From positions 1,224,471 to 1,288,470 of the forward strand of contig NZ_CP092099.1 in the NCBI RefSeq assembly GCF_022259695.1: DNA of 64,000 nt. Direction: 5' to 3'. The notes below the pieces were generated by a model, which saw only the letters and a program-made list of their open reading frames with translations, had not been told where the DNA came from and did no database searches. This document shows positions 43,888-52,087 of this stretch, one piece after another (the first letter of the stretch is position 1; every line of letters begins with the position of its first letter). A program made the translations under genes and the position numbers. The stretch comes from Flaviramulus sp. BrNp1-15 (GTDB lineage: Bacteria; Bacteroidota; Bacteroidia; Flavobacteriales; Flavobacteriaceae).

Positions 43888-45168
43888 TCATAATTTTTTC
43901 AAATTATAAATGTACTCTGGTACTCTCCAATCATTATTCTTATTCCCCAATTCAATTGCTTTTTCATAATACTTTTTAGCATCGTTAATTTCTCCTCTTA
44001 AAGAATAAAGGTCTCCAAGTGCATTGAGTACTTGTGCATTGTCCGGATATTTACCTATTGCGAATGATAATATTTTTTTTGCTTGTTCTGGATTTTTATG
44101 TTTTAGGTAGAATTGAGCATAATCAATTAAATGCGGAGCGAAAGATTTTTCCAGAAAACCATCATTTTCGAATATTGTAAATAATGAATCAAACCATTTA
44201 TATTCATTTTCAGAAATAGCAACAAATGTTATGTTTCTTCTGGTAGCATGTTTAGATTCATCATCATTTGTTAAACTTAGTTGAGTCTGTCTTTTCTCAT
44301 AAAACTTTTCGATATAATTAAGAGCTCCGAGTCTTTCAAATTCTGCTTTACTGTTAAAAGTTAAGTAATGAAAATACCTATAGTATTCCTTTAGTCCATC
44401 TTGAAGGGTTCGGTAAGCACACATTTCATGAGTTGATTCATTTATAACTTTATGATGCCAGTTTAGGCCTTTGGGGGCTTCATCATTTAAGAGTCTTTTT
44501 AAAGTTTTGGTGCCATAAAAAACGGGATAGTCTACTTCCCCTTCTCCTATAAACAAAAAAGTATTTAGTTCCACATTATTTTTCAAAAACGTTTTTAATG
44601 ATAAATACTCATTCTCAAGATTTTTAAAATAGTCACCATAGAGCGGAGCAGGACTTGCAGCTATATAGGCAGAAAATAATTTAGGATTTTGAGACAAGGT
44701 CTGAATGACAAATCCTCCAGTAGTTTCCCAGCCAAATAGAATCCGCTCATCAGAAGTTCTATAATTATCATCGATAAATTTAATTATGTTAAACTCAATG
44801 GTCTTAAGGAATAATGACGCATTTTCTCTTCCCCAATCCCATCTGTTATCATTACTCGTGGTAATTCCAACTACAATGAACTCTGGAGTGTGCATAGGAC
44901 CATTACGTTGTGTGAAATCAGCCCGAATACTCAAAGCATGAGGAAAAAACCATTGTCCATCAAGGATGTAAAGAACGGGATATAAATCCTCAGTATTGTT
45001 ATAATTTTCAGGCGTGGAAACTTGTATATTTAAACTCGTGTTTTCTAAATAATCTGATTGTATTTCATAAGCTTTACCCATTATTATATCAGTGGGCACA
45101 GTTTGAGCAAATAATTTACTAATGCTTATTAATAAAATTAAGAGGTAATATTTGATATTAATCTTCAT
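43888..45168 (-). CDS. Exported esterase (alpha/beta-hydrolase, esterase-D fold) with C-terminal TPRs
   Basis: 426 residues. Signal peptide (KINIKYYLLILLISISKLFAQ). Esterase D/IroE-like domain: YPVLYILDGQWFF, FIVVGITTSNDNRWDW, and a nucleophile region LFGWETTGGFVIQTL where the usual G-x-S-x-G Ser is replaced (G-W-E-T-T-G-G). STHEMCAYRTLQDGL carries the likely His. C-terminal TPR (AQVLNALGDLYSLRGEINDAKKYYEKAIELG). The missing Ser questions activity. It may be the second unit of a two-cassette insertion (5' box GTTAGCCACA at 45188-45179). Confidence 0.8.
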   Translation of the reverse strand: MKINIKYYLLILLISISKLFAQTVPTDIIMGKAYEIQSDYLENTSLNIQVSTPENYNNTEDLYPVLYILDGQWFFPHALSIRADFTQRNGPMHTPEFIVVGITTSNDNRWDWGRENASLFLKTIEFNIIKFIDDNYRTSDERILFGWETTGGFVIQTLSQNPKLFSAYIAASPAPLYGDYFKNLENEYLSLKTFLKNNVELNTFLFIGEGEVDYPVFYGTKTLKRLLNDEAPKGLNWHHKVINESTHEMCAYRTLQDGLKEYYRYFHYLTFNSKAEFERLGALNYIEKFYEKRQTQLSLTNDDESKHATRRNITFVAISENEYKWFDSLFTIFENDGFLEKSFAPHLIDYAQFYLKHKNPEQAKKILSFAIGKYPDNAQVLNALGDLYSLRGEINDAKKYYEKAIELGNKNNDWRVPEYIYNLKKL

Positions 45169-45178
45169 TTTTTCTAAT

Positions 45179-45315
45179 TGTGGCTAACGGTTTTATGTAT
45201 GATTAGTGGCGTATTCAAGAACCTAATTTAGCAAATAAAAACCGAATAGAAAATCCGTGAGGATTTTCGTAAGCATGCGAGAACTAGCCATTAATTATAG
45301 ACGTTGTTGCCAGTA
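45179..45315 (-). repeat. attC-like repeat E (137 bp)
   Basis: Minus strand from TACTGGCAAC (45315-45306) to GTTAGCCACA (45188-45179). TTAATGGC / GCCACTAA pair 7 of 8. The apical hairpin is GAAAATCC-TCAC-GGATTTTC, the same shape as in copies A-D and F but with the arms' sequence exchanged. The 3' box is a perfect inverse of GTTGCCAGTA at 46055-46046 and lies inside the end of the coding region. Confidence 0.7.
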
Positions 45316-46054
45316 GTTTTTATTTTCCAAGCACTATCAATTAGTGAAACTTCAAATTTGTCGCCAACATTGACTTCATTCATAAAAATTTCAGTTTTAG
45401 GATGGTTTTTAGTCAGAATTTTTACTTTAAAATATGCGCCAAGAGAGTCCTTTTCGTAAAATTTATCGGTAATTACTCCGTCAATTGATAAATCAAAGGA
45501 CTTTCGGAATTCCCAATCTAAATTAGGACATCCATAATAGACAACACTATTATTTTTACTAACAGGCATTTTCACATTAATAGTGTCATTAACCTCAAAC
45601 TTGTTGTATTTTTCTAAACCAATGATTTTTTGCTCTTTTACACATTCTACATAAGGTTTTTCACTTATTATTATTTCATTGACTTTGTCTTGTATGTCAA
45701 TATTTTCATTATTAAGATGTTGATGATAAGAATATAATATTAATCCAGACATATAATCATAGTGAGTTATTCCTAATGAATTGAAATAAGCTACAATAGT
45801 ATCCGATTTTGAGTGATGTCGTAATAAATTATTTCTCAAGTGTAATCCGATTCCAAAATGTAAATTATTCGGTGTTGTATCGTTTTTCTTTATGTTTTTA
45901 AAAACTTCGATATCTTCAGGACTCCAAACTTCATTTAGATACTCAAAAGAATATTCCAGTTCTTTGGGAATTTCCTCTTTTCTATTACAAGATAGAAGTG
46001 AAAATATGGTAAGAATTAGGATTAGTTTTCTCAATATGTTCAAATTACTGGCAA
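45188..46054 (-). mobile_element. Single integron-like cassette (DUF6794-like gene)
   Basis: 867 bp on the minus strand from the TT of 5' box GTTGCCAGTA to the G before the next GTT. Contains one gene (45291-46043) and repeat E. Own boxes match 10/10. Upstream on the minus strand is the half-site GAACTTCATTTAAC followed by GATAT..ATATC, as at the 58-kb locus. Confidence 0.65.
45291..46043 (-). CDS. Cassette-borne lipoprotein, DUF6794-like
   Basis: 250 residues. Signal with lipobox (LTIFSLLSCNRK). The segment YLNEVWSPEDIEVFKNIKKND..LHFGIGLHLRNNLLRHHSKSD..YFNSLGITHYDYMSGLIL is what I remember as DUF6794. A C-terminal beta domain (PKTEIFMNEVNVGDKFEVSLIDSAWKI) follows. TTG start at 46043, again the ATTTG next to the 5' box. 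The last codons and stop run into the 3' box of repeat E. Confidence 0.72.
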   Translation of the reverse strand: MNILRKLILILTIFSLLSCNRKEEIPKELEYSFEYLNEVWSPEDIEVFKNIKKNDTTPNNLHFGIGLHLRNNLLRHHSKSDTIVAYFNSLGITHYDYMSGLILYSYHQHLNNENIDIQDKVNEIIISEKPYVECVKEQKIIGLEKYNKFEVNDTINVKMPVSKNNSVVYYGCPNLDWEFRKSFDLSIDGVITDKFYEKDSLGAYFKVKILTKNHPKTEIFMNEVNVGDKFEVSLIDSAWKIKTTGNNVYN

Positions 46055-46130
46055 CAACTCGATATGAAATCGTTTTAATGTTTTATATCTAATGTTAAAT
46101 GAAGTTCAACTATTTTTTTGAGAAAGTCAA
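46046..46130 (-). repeat. Cassette entry site with left recipient half-site
   Basis: Minus strand order: TTCTCAAAAAAA, GAACTTCATTTAAC (46106-46094 as GTTAAATGAAGTT on plus), four bases, GATAT, ~19 bases, ATATC, five bases, GTTGCCAGTA (5' box of the cassette). The same order occurs at 58030-57944, and the first part at 8812-8772. Confidence 0.6.
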
Positions 46131-46895
46131 TTACTGCTTTCGTTGATTAAATAACCATTCCATCATCATAGTATCGCTATAAGCAGCAATCCATGAAAAG
46201 TGGCCAACTTCTGGATATTGTGTATAACCTGGATAAGATCCAGCTTTAGTTAATGCATTCAACATATTTTGTGACAAAACAGCGTTTACTGCATCATCTT
46301 TTGCACCATGAAAAATCCACATAGGTATATGTGCTATTGATTCCGCTTTTGTAACATCACCACCACCACAAACCGGAACAGCTGCCGCAAATAAATCGGG
46401 ATATCTAGAAACAGCATCAAAAGTTCCAAATCCACCCATAGAAAGTCCTGTAATGTAAATTCTGTTAGTGTCTACTGGTAAATTTTCAATTGCTTTATGA
46501 ATTAATTCAATCAATAGTGTCATAGTTTTTGTTGGCTCAGGTTGTAGCGACATATTTTCATATGAATAATTTCCCCAGCTTGTGTTTTTTGGACACTGAG
46601 GCGCTATAACTATTGTAGGATGTAGCTTCATGTTTTCACTAGTCGCAAAGTTTTTAACACCCCATTTTAATTGTGCTTTATTATCATCACCTCTTTCACC
46701 AGAACCATGTAAAAAAATAACTAAAGGGTATTTGGTGTCTTTGGCATAATCTGAAACCAATTGCCTGTATTTTAAAGTATCTCCTTTTGTATTTACGTAT
46801 TGTTCATAGCTAAAAAGCGATGATTGTGCATGTAAGTTAGTAATACAGCAAAGTGTAACCAAAACAACAATTAAATTAAACTTTATTGATTTCAT
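46131..46895 (-). CDS. Exported alpha/beta-hydrolase (prolyl-oligopeptidase/PHB-depolymerase-like esterase)
   Basis: 254 residues. Signal peptide to LHAQS. Fold marks: YPLVIFLHGSGERGDDN, PTIVIAPQCPKNTSW, nucleophile Ser in YITGLSMGGFGTFD, acid in IFHGAKDDAVN, His in EVGHFSWIAAYSD. Similar enzymes cleave short esters or feruloyl/acetyl groups on polysaccharides. Lies 17 bases after the O-methyltransferase gene in transcription order and could be the tail of the kynurenine operon. Confidence 0.88.
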   Translation of the reverse strand: MKSIKFNLIVVLVTLCCITNLHAQSSLFSYEQYVNTKGDTLKYRQLVSDYAKDTKYPLVIFLHGSGERGDDNKAQLKWGVKNFATSENMKLHPTIVIAPQCPKNTSWGNYSYENMSLQPEPTKTMTLLIELIHKAIENLPVDTNRIYITGLSMGGFGTFDAVSRYPDLFAAAVPVCGGGDVTKAESIAHIPMWIFHGAKDDAVNAVLSQNMLNALTKAGSYPGYTQYPEVGHFSWIAAYSDTMMMEWLFNQRKQ

Positions 46896-46912
46896 ATGTA
46901 TTATGATTTAAG

Positions 46913-47563
46913 TTAGGTGTTCTTTTTTCTACTTATGGTCAATCCATCACGAATTGGTAATAAAACAGTTTCAACTCGTTTATCTTCTTTTAATAGTTTG
47001 TTGTATGTAATCAAAGCAGGAGTAGAGGTATCGTCTTTTTTAAATGTAGTATTTAAAACTTTTCCGCTCCAAAGTACATTATCAGATAAAATAATACCAC
47101 CTGGGTTTAATTTATCTATGATTATGTTGAAGTAATTTAGGTAATTGTCTTTATCAGCATCAATAAAAACCAAGTCGAAAGTTTTTTCTAACTTAGGAAT
47201 AATTTCTAAAGCATTACCTAAATGCTGAAAGATTTGGTGGCCAAATCCTGATTTATCAAAATACTTCCGTTGAAAATCAACCAATTCTTCATTAATGTCA
47301 ATAGTATGTAACTCACCCGAAGGTTGCATGCCTTCTGCTAAACAAAGTGCAGAATATCCCGTATAAGTACCAATTTCTAAGATGTTCTTGGGGTTAATCA
47401 ATTTAGAAATCATGCTTAAAATTCTACCTTGATAGTGGCCACTAAGCATACGTGGTTGCAATATTTTTTGATAGGTTTCGCGTGTTAGTTGCTGCAGTAA
47501 TTCTGGTTCATCATCAGAATGTTTTACAACATAATTATCAAGCTCTTCTGATATAAAATGCAT
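46913..47563 (-). CDS. O-methyltransferase (class I, caffeoyl-CoA-type)
   Basis: 216 residues, Methyltransf_3 fold. LEIGTYTGYSALCLAEGM is the SAM motif, ELHTIDINEELVDFQRKYF follows, and the metal/acid segment is FDLVFIDADKDNYLNYF with GIILSDNVLWSGKV. Catechol-like hydroxyls are the usual acceptors. It overlaps the ACMS decarboxylase gene by 1 base, so a link to the kynurenine cluster (for example a hydroxyanthranilate-type substrate) is possible but not shown. Confidence 0.88.
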   Translation of the reverse strand: MHFISEELDNYVVKHSDDEPELLQQLTRETYQKILQPRMLSGHYQGRILSMISKLINPKNILEIGTYTGYSALCLAEGMQPSGELHTIDINEELVDFQRKYFDKSGFGHQIFQHLGNALEIIPKLEKTFDLVFIDADKDNYLNYFNIIIDKLNPGGIILSDNVLWSGKVLNTTFKKDDTSTPALITYNKLLKEDKRVETVLLPIRDGLTISRKKNT

Positions 47564-48645
47564 TAATTTAAAATCTTATTAATCAATGTTTGTTTAGCTT
47601 TTTCATCATCTCCAAATAACCACTGCAGTACATTATCTTCCCAAATGGCGTCACGTTCTTCTTCGGTAATTATTTTACGTTCCATTGCTAAATCTAATAT
47701 TTTACCTGGGTAAGACGATTGCTTTGCACTTTCCATCTCGCCTAATGGATAAGGGTCATCTAACCCCATTAACACTTGCTTTGATGTTTGGTTTTTTATT
47801 AAAAGTTCTAATGAACCTGTGTCATGAACCAAAGTGTCAAAGAAAATATTTTTATGTCCAACTGCTTTTCTAGGGTGGTGTTTACCTTCAAATAAATCTG
47901 GTCTACCATCAAAACCTTGAATGCGTCTTCCTAAATTAATTTGAGCAAGCTGTCCACCATGAGCAAAACAAGTGCGCATATTGGGGTATTTGTCTTGTAA
48001 ACCATTTAAAGTAAAAAAGTGGTATGCATCAGCGCATTGAGCCAGCATCCAAATTAAATGAAATCGCCACGAGGTATTTTGCAGTTTTATAAACTTCTCA
48101 CCATCATAAGGATGAATTTCAAGAGCTAAATTGTATTTATTTGCCAATTCAAAAATAGGCTCATTCTCTTCGTCAAAAATACTTCGCCATGTACCAATGG
48201 TGTCCATGTAATGCGTTGGTAGGCAAAGTAACCGCATTTCTAACTGCTCAACACAACGCTCAATTTCCCAACATGCACCACGAACAAACCCTGGATGAAC
48301 CACAAAGCCACAGGTGAATTTACTAGGATTATCTTGTTGTATTTGAGCATTAAAATCGTTTTGAAAACGAAGTGCTTGCTTCATTTCCTCTAAGCGTAGT
48401 CCATTACCATAAAGTTGAGAAAGGTTTAAAACAACAGCATGATCAATTTTAAAACGCTCCATCCATTCTAATTTTTCATGTAGAAAGAAACTAGAGTCTG
48501 TCACTGGGCGACTCCAATCTTTTTGAAGCATAAATTTTCGGTCTTTATCTACCCAGAAAATACCTTTGTCTTTCATGAATTGAGGTATTTGTTCAGGATA
48601 TGGTAATAAATGCGAATGACCGTTAATACGAAGTTTTCTTTTCAT
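47563..48645 (-). CDS. 2-amino-3-carboxymuconate-6-semialdehyde decarboxylase (ACMSD-like amidohydrolase)
   Basis: 360 residues, amidohydrolase_2 barrel. The start INGHSHLLPYPEQIP carries the metal-binding H-x-H, and GFVVHPGF, LALEIHPYDGEKF and the late Asp in VLMGLDDPYPLGEMES complete the pattern seen in ACMSD. It diverts aminocarboxymuconate semialdehyde away from quinolinate to 2-aminomuconate semialdehyde. Context (3-hydroxyanthranilate dioxygenase 5 bases upstream) makes this assignment strong. Confidence 0.92.
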   Translation of the reverse strand: MKRKLRINGHSHLLPYPEQIPQFMKDKGIFWVDKDRKFMLQKDWSRPVTDSSFFLHEKLEWMERFKIDHAVVLNLSQLYGNGLRLEEMKQALRFQNDFNAQIQQDNPSKFTCGFVVHPGFVRGACWEIERCVEQLEMRLLCLPTHYMDTIGTWRSIFDEENEPIFELANKYNLALEIHPYDGEKFIKLQNTSWRFHLIWMLAQCADAYHFFTLNGLQDKYPNMRTCFAHGGQLAQINLGRRIQGFDGRPDLFEGKHHPRKAVGHKNIFFDTLVHDTGSLELLIKNQTSKQVLMGLDDPYPLGEMESAKQSSYPGKILDLAMERKIITEEERDAIWEDNVLQWLFGDDEKAKQTLINKILN

Positions 48646-48650
48646 AAAAG

Positions 48651-49187
48651 TTAATCTTCTAATTTAACCTTCTTTGGTGGATGCATAATTTCACCGCAAT
48701 TTGGGCATTTACGTTTGCTCTTATCGTTGTAATAGTTGTCGAAAATTTTAGGCATATCGGTTTCAATATTTTCTAAAGTAAAATCTTCTTCATACAATTT
48801 TGTTGAGCAGTTTTCGCAAAACCATAATAGAGCATCTTTAATACCTTTTTCTCTTGGGTATTCAATAACCAAACCAACGGTATTTGCACCACGTTGTGGT
48901 GAATGCGGTACTTTTGGTGGCAATAAAAAGATCTCACCTTCTTTAATAGGAATGTCTTTTGGAACTCCATCATCGATTACTTTTAACACAATATCACCTT
49001 CAATTTGATAGAAAAACTCTGGTGTTTCGTTGTAATGATAATCCTTTCTACTATTTGGTCCACCAACAACCATAACAATAAAATCACCATCTTTCCAAAC
49101 CACTTTATTACCAACAGGTGGTTTTAATAAATGTCTGTTTTCTTCAATCCATTCTTTAAAATTAATCGGTGGATATAATTTACTCAT
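48651..49187 (-). CDS. nbaC: 3-hydroxyanthranilate 3,4-dioxygenase
   Basis: 178 residues, cupin extradiol dioxygenase. Metal site YHYNETPEFFYQIEGDIVLKV (H, E) and PPKVPHSPQRGANTVG (second His). Bacterial-type C-terminal rubredoxin-like site with two CxxC pairs (CENCS; CPNCGEIM). It opens 3-hydroxyanthranilate to aminocarboxymuconate semialdehyde, the substrate of the next gene. Confidence 0.96.
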   Translation of the reverse strand: MSKLYPPINFKEWIEENRHLLKPPVGNKVVWKDGDFIVMVVGGPNSRKDYHYNETPEFFYQIEGDIVLKVIDDGVPKDIPIKEGEIFLLPPKVPHSPQRGANTVGLVIEYPREKGIKDALLWFCENCSTKLYEEDFTLENIETDMPKIFDNYYNDKSKRKCPNCGEIMHPPKKVKLED

Positions 49188-49203
49188 TGTGTTATTTTAT
49201 TTT

Positions 49204-49306
49204 GGGCGTTACCTTTCGGGTCAGGCTTTCACAACTCGCTTTTCTTTTGCTGAATTTATTTCAGTATCACAAAAAGAGCTCAAACAAATTGCTCAATCCT
49301 TAACGC
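49204..49306 (+). repeat. GGGCGT-type intergenic repeat, copy 3
   Basis: GGGCGTTACC..., TCAGGCTTTCAC, a TGCTGAA..TTTCAG insertion, and the end CAATCCTTAACGC. It sits between the dioxygenase and SDR genes in the kynurenine cluster, with outer ends GCGTTA / TAACGC inverse to each other. Confidence 0.65.
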
Positions 49307-49370
49307 AATGTTTCTCGTATAAAGTTAATGATTACTTTTCAATTAATAAGATGTCAAATCAAGTTTGACA

Positions 49371-50153
49371 TTAAAGACTTTTTGTTCTTCCACCATCAAC
49401 AGGAACATTAATTCCGTTAACATAACTAGCAGCTTCGCTTGCTAAAAAAGTGATAACATTTGCTGTTTCTTCTGGTTTAGCAAAACGTTTTGCTGGCGCA
49501 TAGTTTTTCATTATTTCAGCCATTTGCTCTAACGAACTACCAGCGGCATTCGCTTTAATTTTAATAATTTCAGTTAAACGCTCAGTTTCAGTAAAACCGG
49601 GTAAAACATTATTTACAGTAATACCAAAAGCGCCAACTTCTGTTGCCAATGTTTTACTCCAATTACCAACGGCACCTCTAATGGTGTTACTCACACCTAA
49701 ACCAGCAATTGGCTCTTTAACCGATGTAGAAATTATATTTACAATCCTACCAAAACCTTCTTCTTTCATAAACGGAATAGTAGCTTGTGCTAAAACATGA
49801 TTACATTTTAAATGTTGTGTAAAAGCGTTATCAAATTCATCTAAACTTGCGGTTAAAATATCACCACTTCTTGGGCCTCCAGTGTTGTTAATTACTATAT
49901 GAAAACCATGATTTTTTTCAATAAATTTAATAACCTGTTCTTGCAAATCTCTAGGGTTTGAAAAATCGGCAACTATGTAGCTGTGGTTTCCATCTTTGGG
50001 TAATTCTTCTAAAACGGCTTTTAGTTTTTCTCTATTTCTGGCTGCTAAAGTTACGTTTACGCCTTCTTGTGCTAATCCTAAAGCTGTTGCTTTTCCTATA
50101 CCTTGTGTGCTTCCGCAAACTAAAGCGTTTTTGTTTTTTATGTTTAAGTCCAT
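49371..50153 (-). CDS. SDR-fold oxidoreductase lacking the usual Tyr-Lys pair
   Basis: 260 residues. Rossmann start ALVCGSTQGIGKATA, then NNTGGPRSGD. Where YxxxK is expected (~154-160) the sequence reads GVSNTIRGAVG, with no Tyr or Lys. I recall an SDR subgroup, labelled 3-oxoacyl-ACP-reductase-like, with the same deviation. Located inside the kynurenine cluster, so a reaction on a muconate-type intermediate is likely but undefined. Confidence 0.85.
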   Translation of the reverse strand: MDLNIKNKNALVCGSTQGIGKATALGLAQEGVNVTLAARNREKLKAVLEELPKDGNHSYIVADFSNPRDLQEQVIKFIEKNHGFHIVINNTGGPRSGDILTASLDEFDNAFTQHLKCNHVLAQATIPFMKEEGFGRIVNIISTSVKEPIAGLGVSNTIRGAVGNWSKTLATEVGAFGITVNNVLPGFTETERLTEIIKIKANAAGSSLEQMAEIMKNYAPAKRFAKPEETANVITFLASEAASYVNGINVPVDGGRTKSL

Positions 50154-50162
50154 ATTTTTATT

Positions 50163-50183
50163 ATTCCTGCGAAGGCAAGGAAT
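50163..50183. repeat. Small hairpin ATTCCT..AGGAAT
   Basis: ATTCCT and AGGAAT arms around a GC-bearing loop, in the SDR-aldehyde dehydrogenase gap. REP-like; no other function suggested. Confidence 0.4.
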
Positions 50184-50210
50184 CTTTTTAATGTTTGTTC
50201 AATTTATTAT

Positions 50211-50237
50211 GAGATGCTGAAACAAGTTCAGCATGAC
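50211..50237. repeat. REP-like hairpin ATGCTGAA..TTCAGCAT
   Basis: Perfect 8-bp arms ATGCTGAA / TTCAGCAT around ACAAG. The same segment, slightly diverged and inverted, lies inside the GGGCGT repeats at 43556 and 49204. It occupies the gap between the SDR and aldehyde dehydrogenase genes. Confidence 0.6.
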
Positions 50238-50246
50238 AACAAGTTG

Positions 50247-51686
50247 TCAATACTTTATACATACATTTTTAGCTTCTGTAAAAAAGCGTAAAGCTTCAAA
50301 ACCACCTTCACGACCAACGCCAGAGGCTTTTATACCACCAAAAGGCGTACGTAAATCACGTAACATCCATGTATTTACCCAAACAATTCCTGCTTGTAAT
50401 TGGTTACTCATTCGCATAGTACGTTTTAAATTATTGGTCCACAGTGTTGCTGATAAACCATATTTTACTTTGTTTGCCATTTCTAATACGTCATCTTCTG
50501 TATTAAAAGGCATAATGGTCACCACAGGACCAAAAATTTCTTCTTGGTTTATTCTGCATTCATCAGTTTTAACTTCTATAACTGTTGGTTCTAAATAGTA
50601 TCCATTTTCATAATTTTTAACAGTTACTTTATTACCACCACACAGAATGGTTCCATCTTCTTTTTTTGCAACGTTTATATAACTCATTACTTTTTCAAGA
50701 TGAGGTTTTGAGACTAAGGCTCCAATATTTGTGTCTTCTTTTGAAGGATGCCCAACTTTAAGTTGTTTAACTTTTTCAACAAAATCGGATTTAAATTTTT
50801 TATAGATGTTTTTTTCTACAAAAATGCGACTTCCGCATAAACAAATTTGACCCTGATTTGCAAAAGACGAACGCACTGTGGTTTCTAACATATTATCATA
50901 ATCGCAATCTGCAAAAATGATGTTTGGGTTTTTTCCACCAAGTTCTAAAGATAGTTTTTTAAACATTGGTGCAGCAACTTTTGCGATATGTGCACCTGTT
51001 TCAGTTCCACCAGTAAACGAAATAGCTTTAATATTTGGGTGCTCAATAATGGCTTGTCCTGTTGTGTTTCCTAAGCCATGAACAATATTTAAAACGCCTT
51101 TTGGTAAGCCAGCTTCGTTACAGATTTCTCCTAAAAGGAAGGCTGTCATAGGTGTGATTTCACTGGGTTTAGCTACTATACAATTTCCTGCAGCAATAGC
51201 TGGTGCGATTTTCCATGTAAATAGATAGAGTGGAAGGTTCCAAGGTGAAATACAGCCCACTACACCAATAGGCTGACGCAACGTGTAATTTATAGCTTGT
51301 TGACCAACACTTTCATGACTTTCACTAGCAAATTGCGTTATGGCATTTCCAAAAAAACGGAAGTTACTTGCTGCTCTTGGAATATCTACAGATTTTGCTA
51401 ATGAGATTGGTTTACCATTGTCTTTACTTTCTGCTTCAGCAAAGCGTTGTAAATTAGCTTCTAATAATTCTGAAATTTTAATTAGGATTCTACTGCGATC
51501 TTCTAAAGTGGTTTGAGACCATTGTTTAAAGGCAGAATTGGCAGATATATATGCATTTTCTAAATCTTCTTTAGAAGAGTTAGGTGTTTGTCCATAAATT
51601 TCTCCATTAGATGGATTGTAATTATTAATCCAATTATCATTAATAGGATTTATATATTTACCGTTTATGAAGTTTTGGATATTCAT
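50247..51686 (-). CDS. Aldehyde dehydrogenase, probable 2-aminomuconate-6-semialdehyde dehydrogenase
   Basis: 479 residues. NAD-binding TPWN-type [20 protein letters not shown], catalytic Glu in [10 protein letters not shown], catalytic Cys in [13 protein letters not shown], end [14 protein letters not shown]. Family resemblance to 2-hydroxymuconate/aminomuconate semialdehyde dehydrogenases; the position between ACMS decarboxylase and RidA-type genes fits oxidation of 2-aminomuconate semialdehyde to 2-aminomuconate. Start overlaps the RidA stop by 4 bases. Confidence 0.92.
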   Translation of the reverse strand: MNIQNFINGKYINPINDNWINNYNPSNGEIYGQTPNSSKEDLENAYISANSAFKQWSQTTLEDRSRILIKISELLEANLQRFAEAESKDNGKPISLAKSVDIPRAASNFRFFGNAITQFASESHESVGQQAINYTLRQPIGVVGCISPWNLPLYLFTWKIAPAIAAGNCIVAKPSEITPMTAFLLGEICNEAGLPKGVLNIVHGLGNTTGQAIIEHPNIKAISFTGGTETGAHIAKVAAPMFKKLSLELGGKNPNIIFADCDYDNMLETTVRSSFANQGQICLCGSRIFVEKNIYKKFKSDFVEKVKQLKVGHPSKEDTNIGALVSKPHLEKVMSYINVAKKEDGTILCGGNKVTVKNYENGYYLEPTVIEVKTDECRINQEEIFGPVVTIMPFNTEDDVLEMANKVKYGLSATLWTNNLKRTMRMSNQLQAGIVWVNTWMLRDLRTPFGGIKASGVGREGGFEALRFFTEAKNVCIKY

Positions 51687-52087
51687 TGTTTTTTATAAGC
51701 CATAACTTTAATCTCTACCACCAAATCTGGATGTGGTAATTGATGCACAGCAACGGTAGTTCTTGCAGGTCCTGTTTCTTTATCAAAGAATTCTGCATAA
51801 GCTTTGTTATAACCTGCAAAATCATTCATATTAACTAAAAAGGTTGTCACATCTACCACGTCTTTTAATGATGCACCAATTTTTCTTAAATTGTCATTGA
51901 TATTTTTTAAAACTTCACGGGTTTGAACTTCTATGTTTAAACGTTTTGTACCCATCTCGTCAATAATATCTACACCTGCAATTGTGTTGTCTGGTCGTCT
52001 GGAACTGGTTCCTGAAACGAAAATAAAATCACCAACTCTTTTGATGTGTGGGTATGCGCCTCGCGGTGTTACATTGTCTTTACTCAT
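51683..52087 (-). CDS. RidA-family protein, probable 2-aminomuconate deaminase
   Basis: 134 residues, trimeric RidA fold: [43 protein letters not shown], and the substrate Arg/Glu end [25 protein letters not shown]. Within kynurenine gene sets this family member acts as 2-aminomuconate deaminase rather than as a general imine hydrolase. It overlaps kmo by 8 bases and the aldehyde dehydrogenase by 4. Confidence 0.9.
   Translation of the reverse strand: MSKDNVTPRGAYPHIKRVGDFIFVSGTSSRRPDNTIAGVDIIDEMGTKRLNIEVQTREVLKNINDNLRKIGASLKDVVDVTTFLVNMNDFAGYNKAYAEFFDKETGPARTTVAVHQLPHPDLVVEIKVMAYKKQ

Noticed and set aside
49996-50220. Plus-strand ORFs over the SDR gene (49958-50220)
   Set aside because: Leucine/cysteine-rich translations antisense to a well-supported gene; shadow frames.
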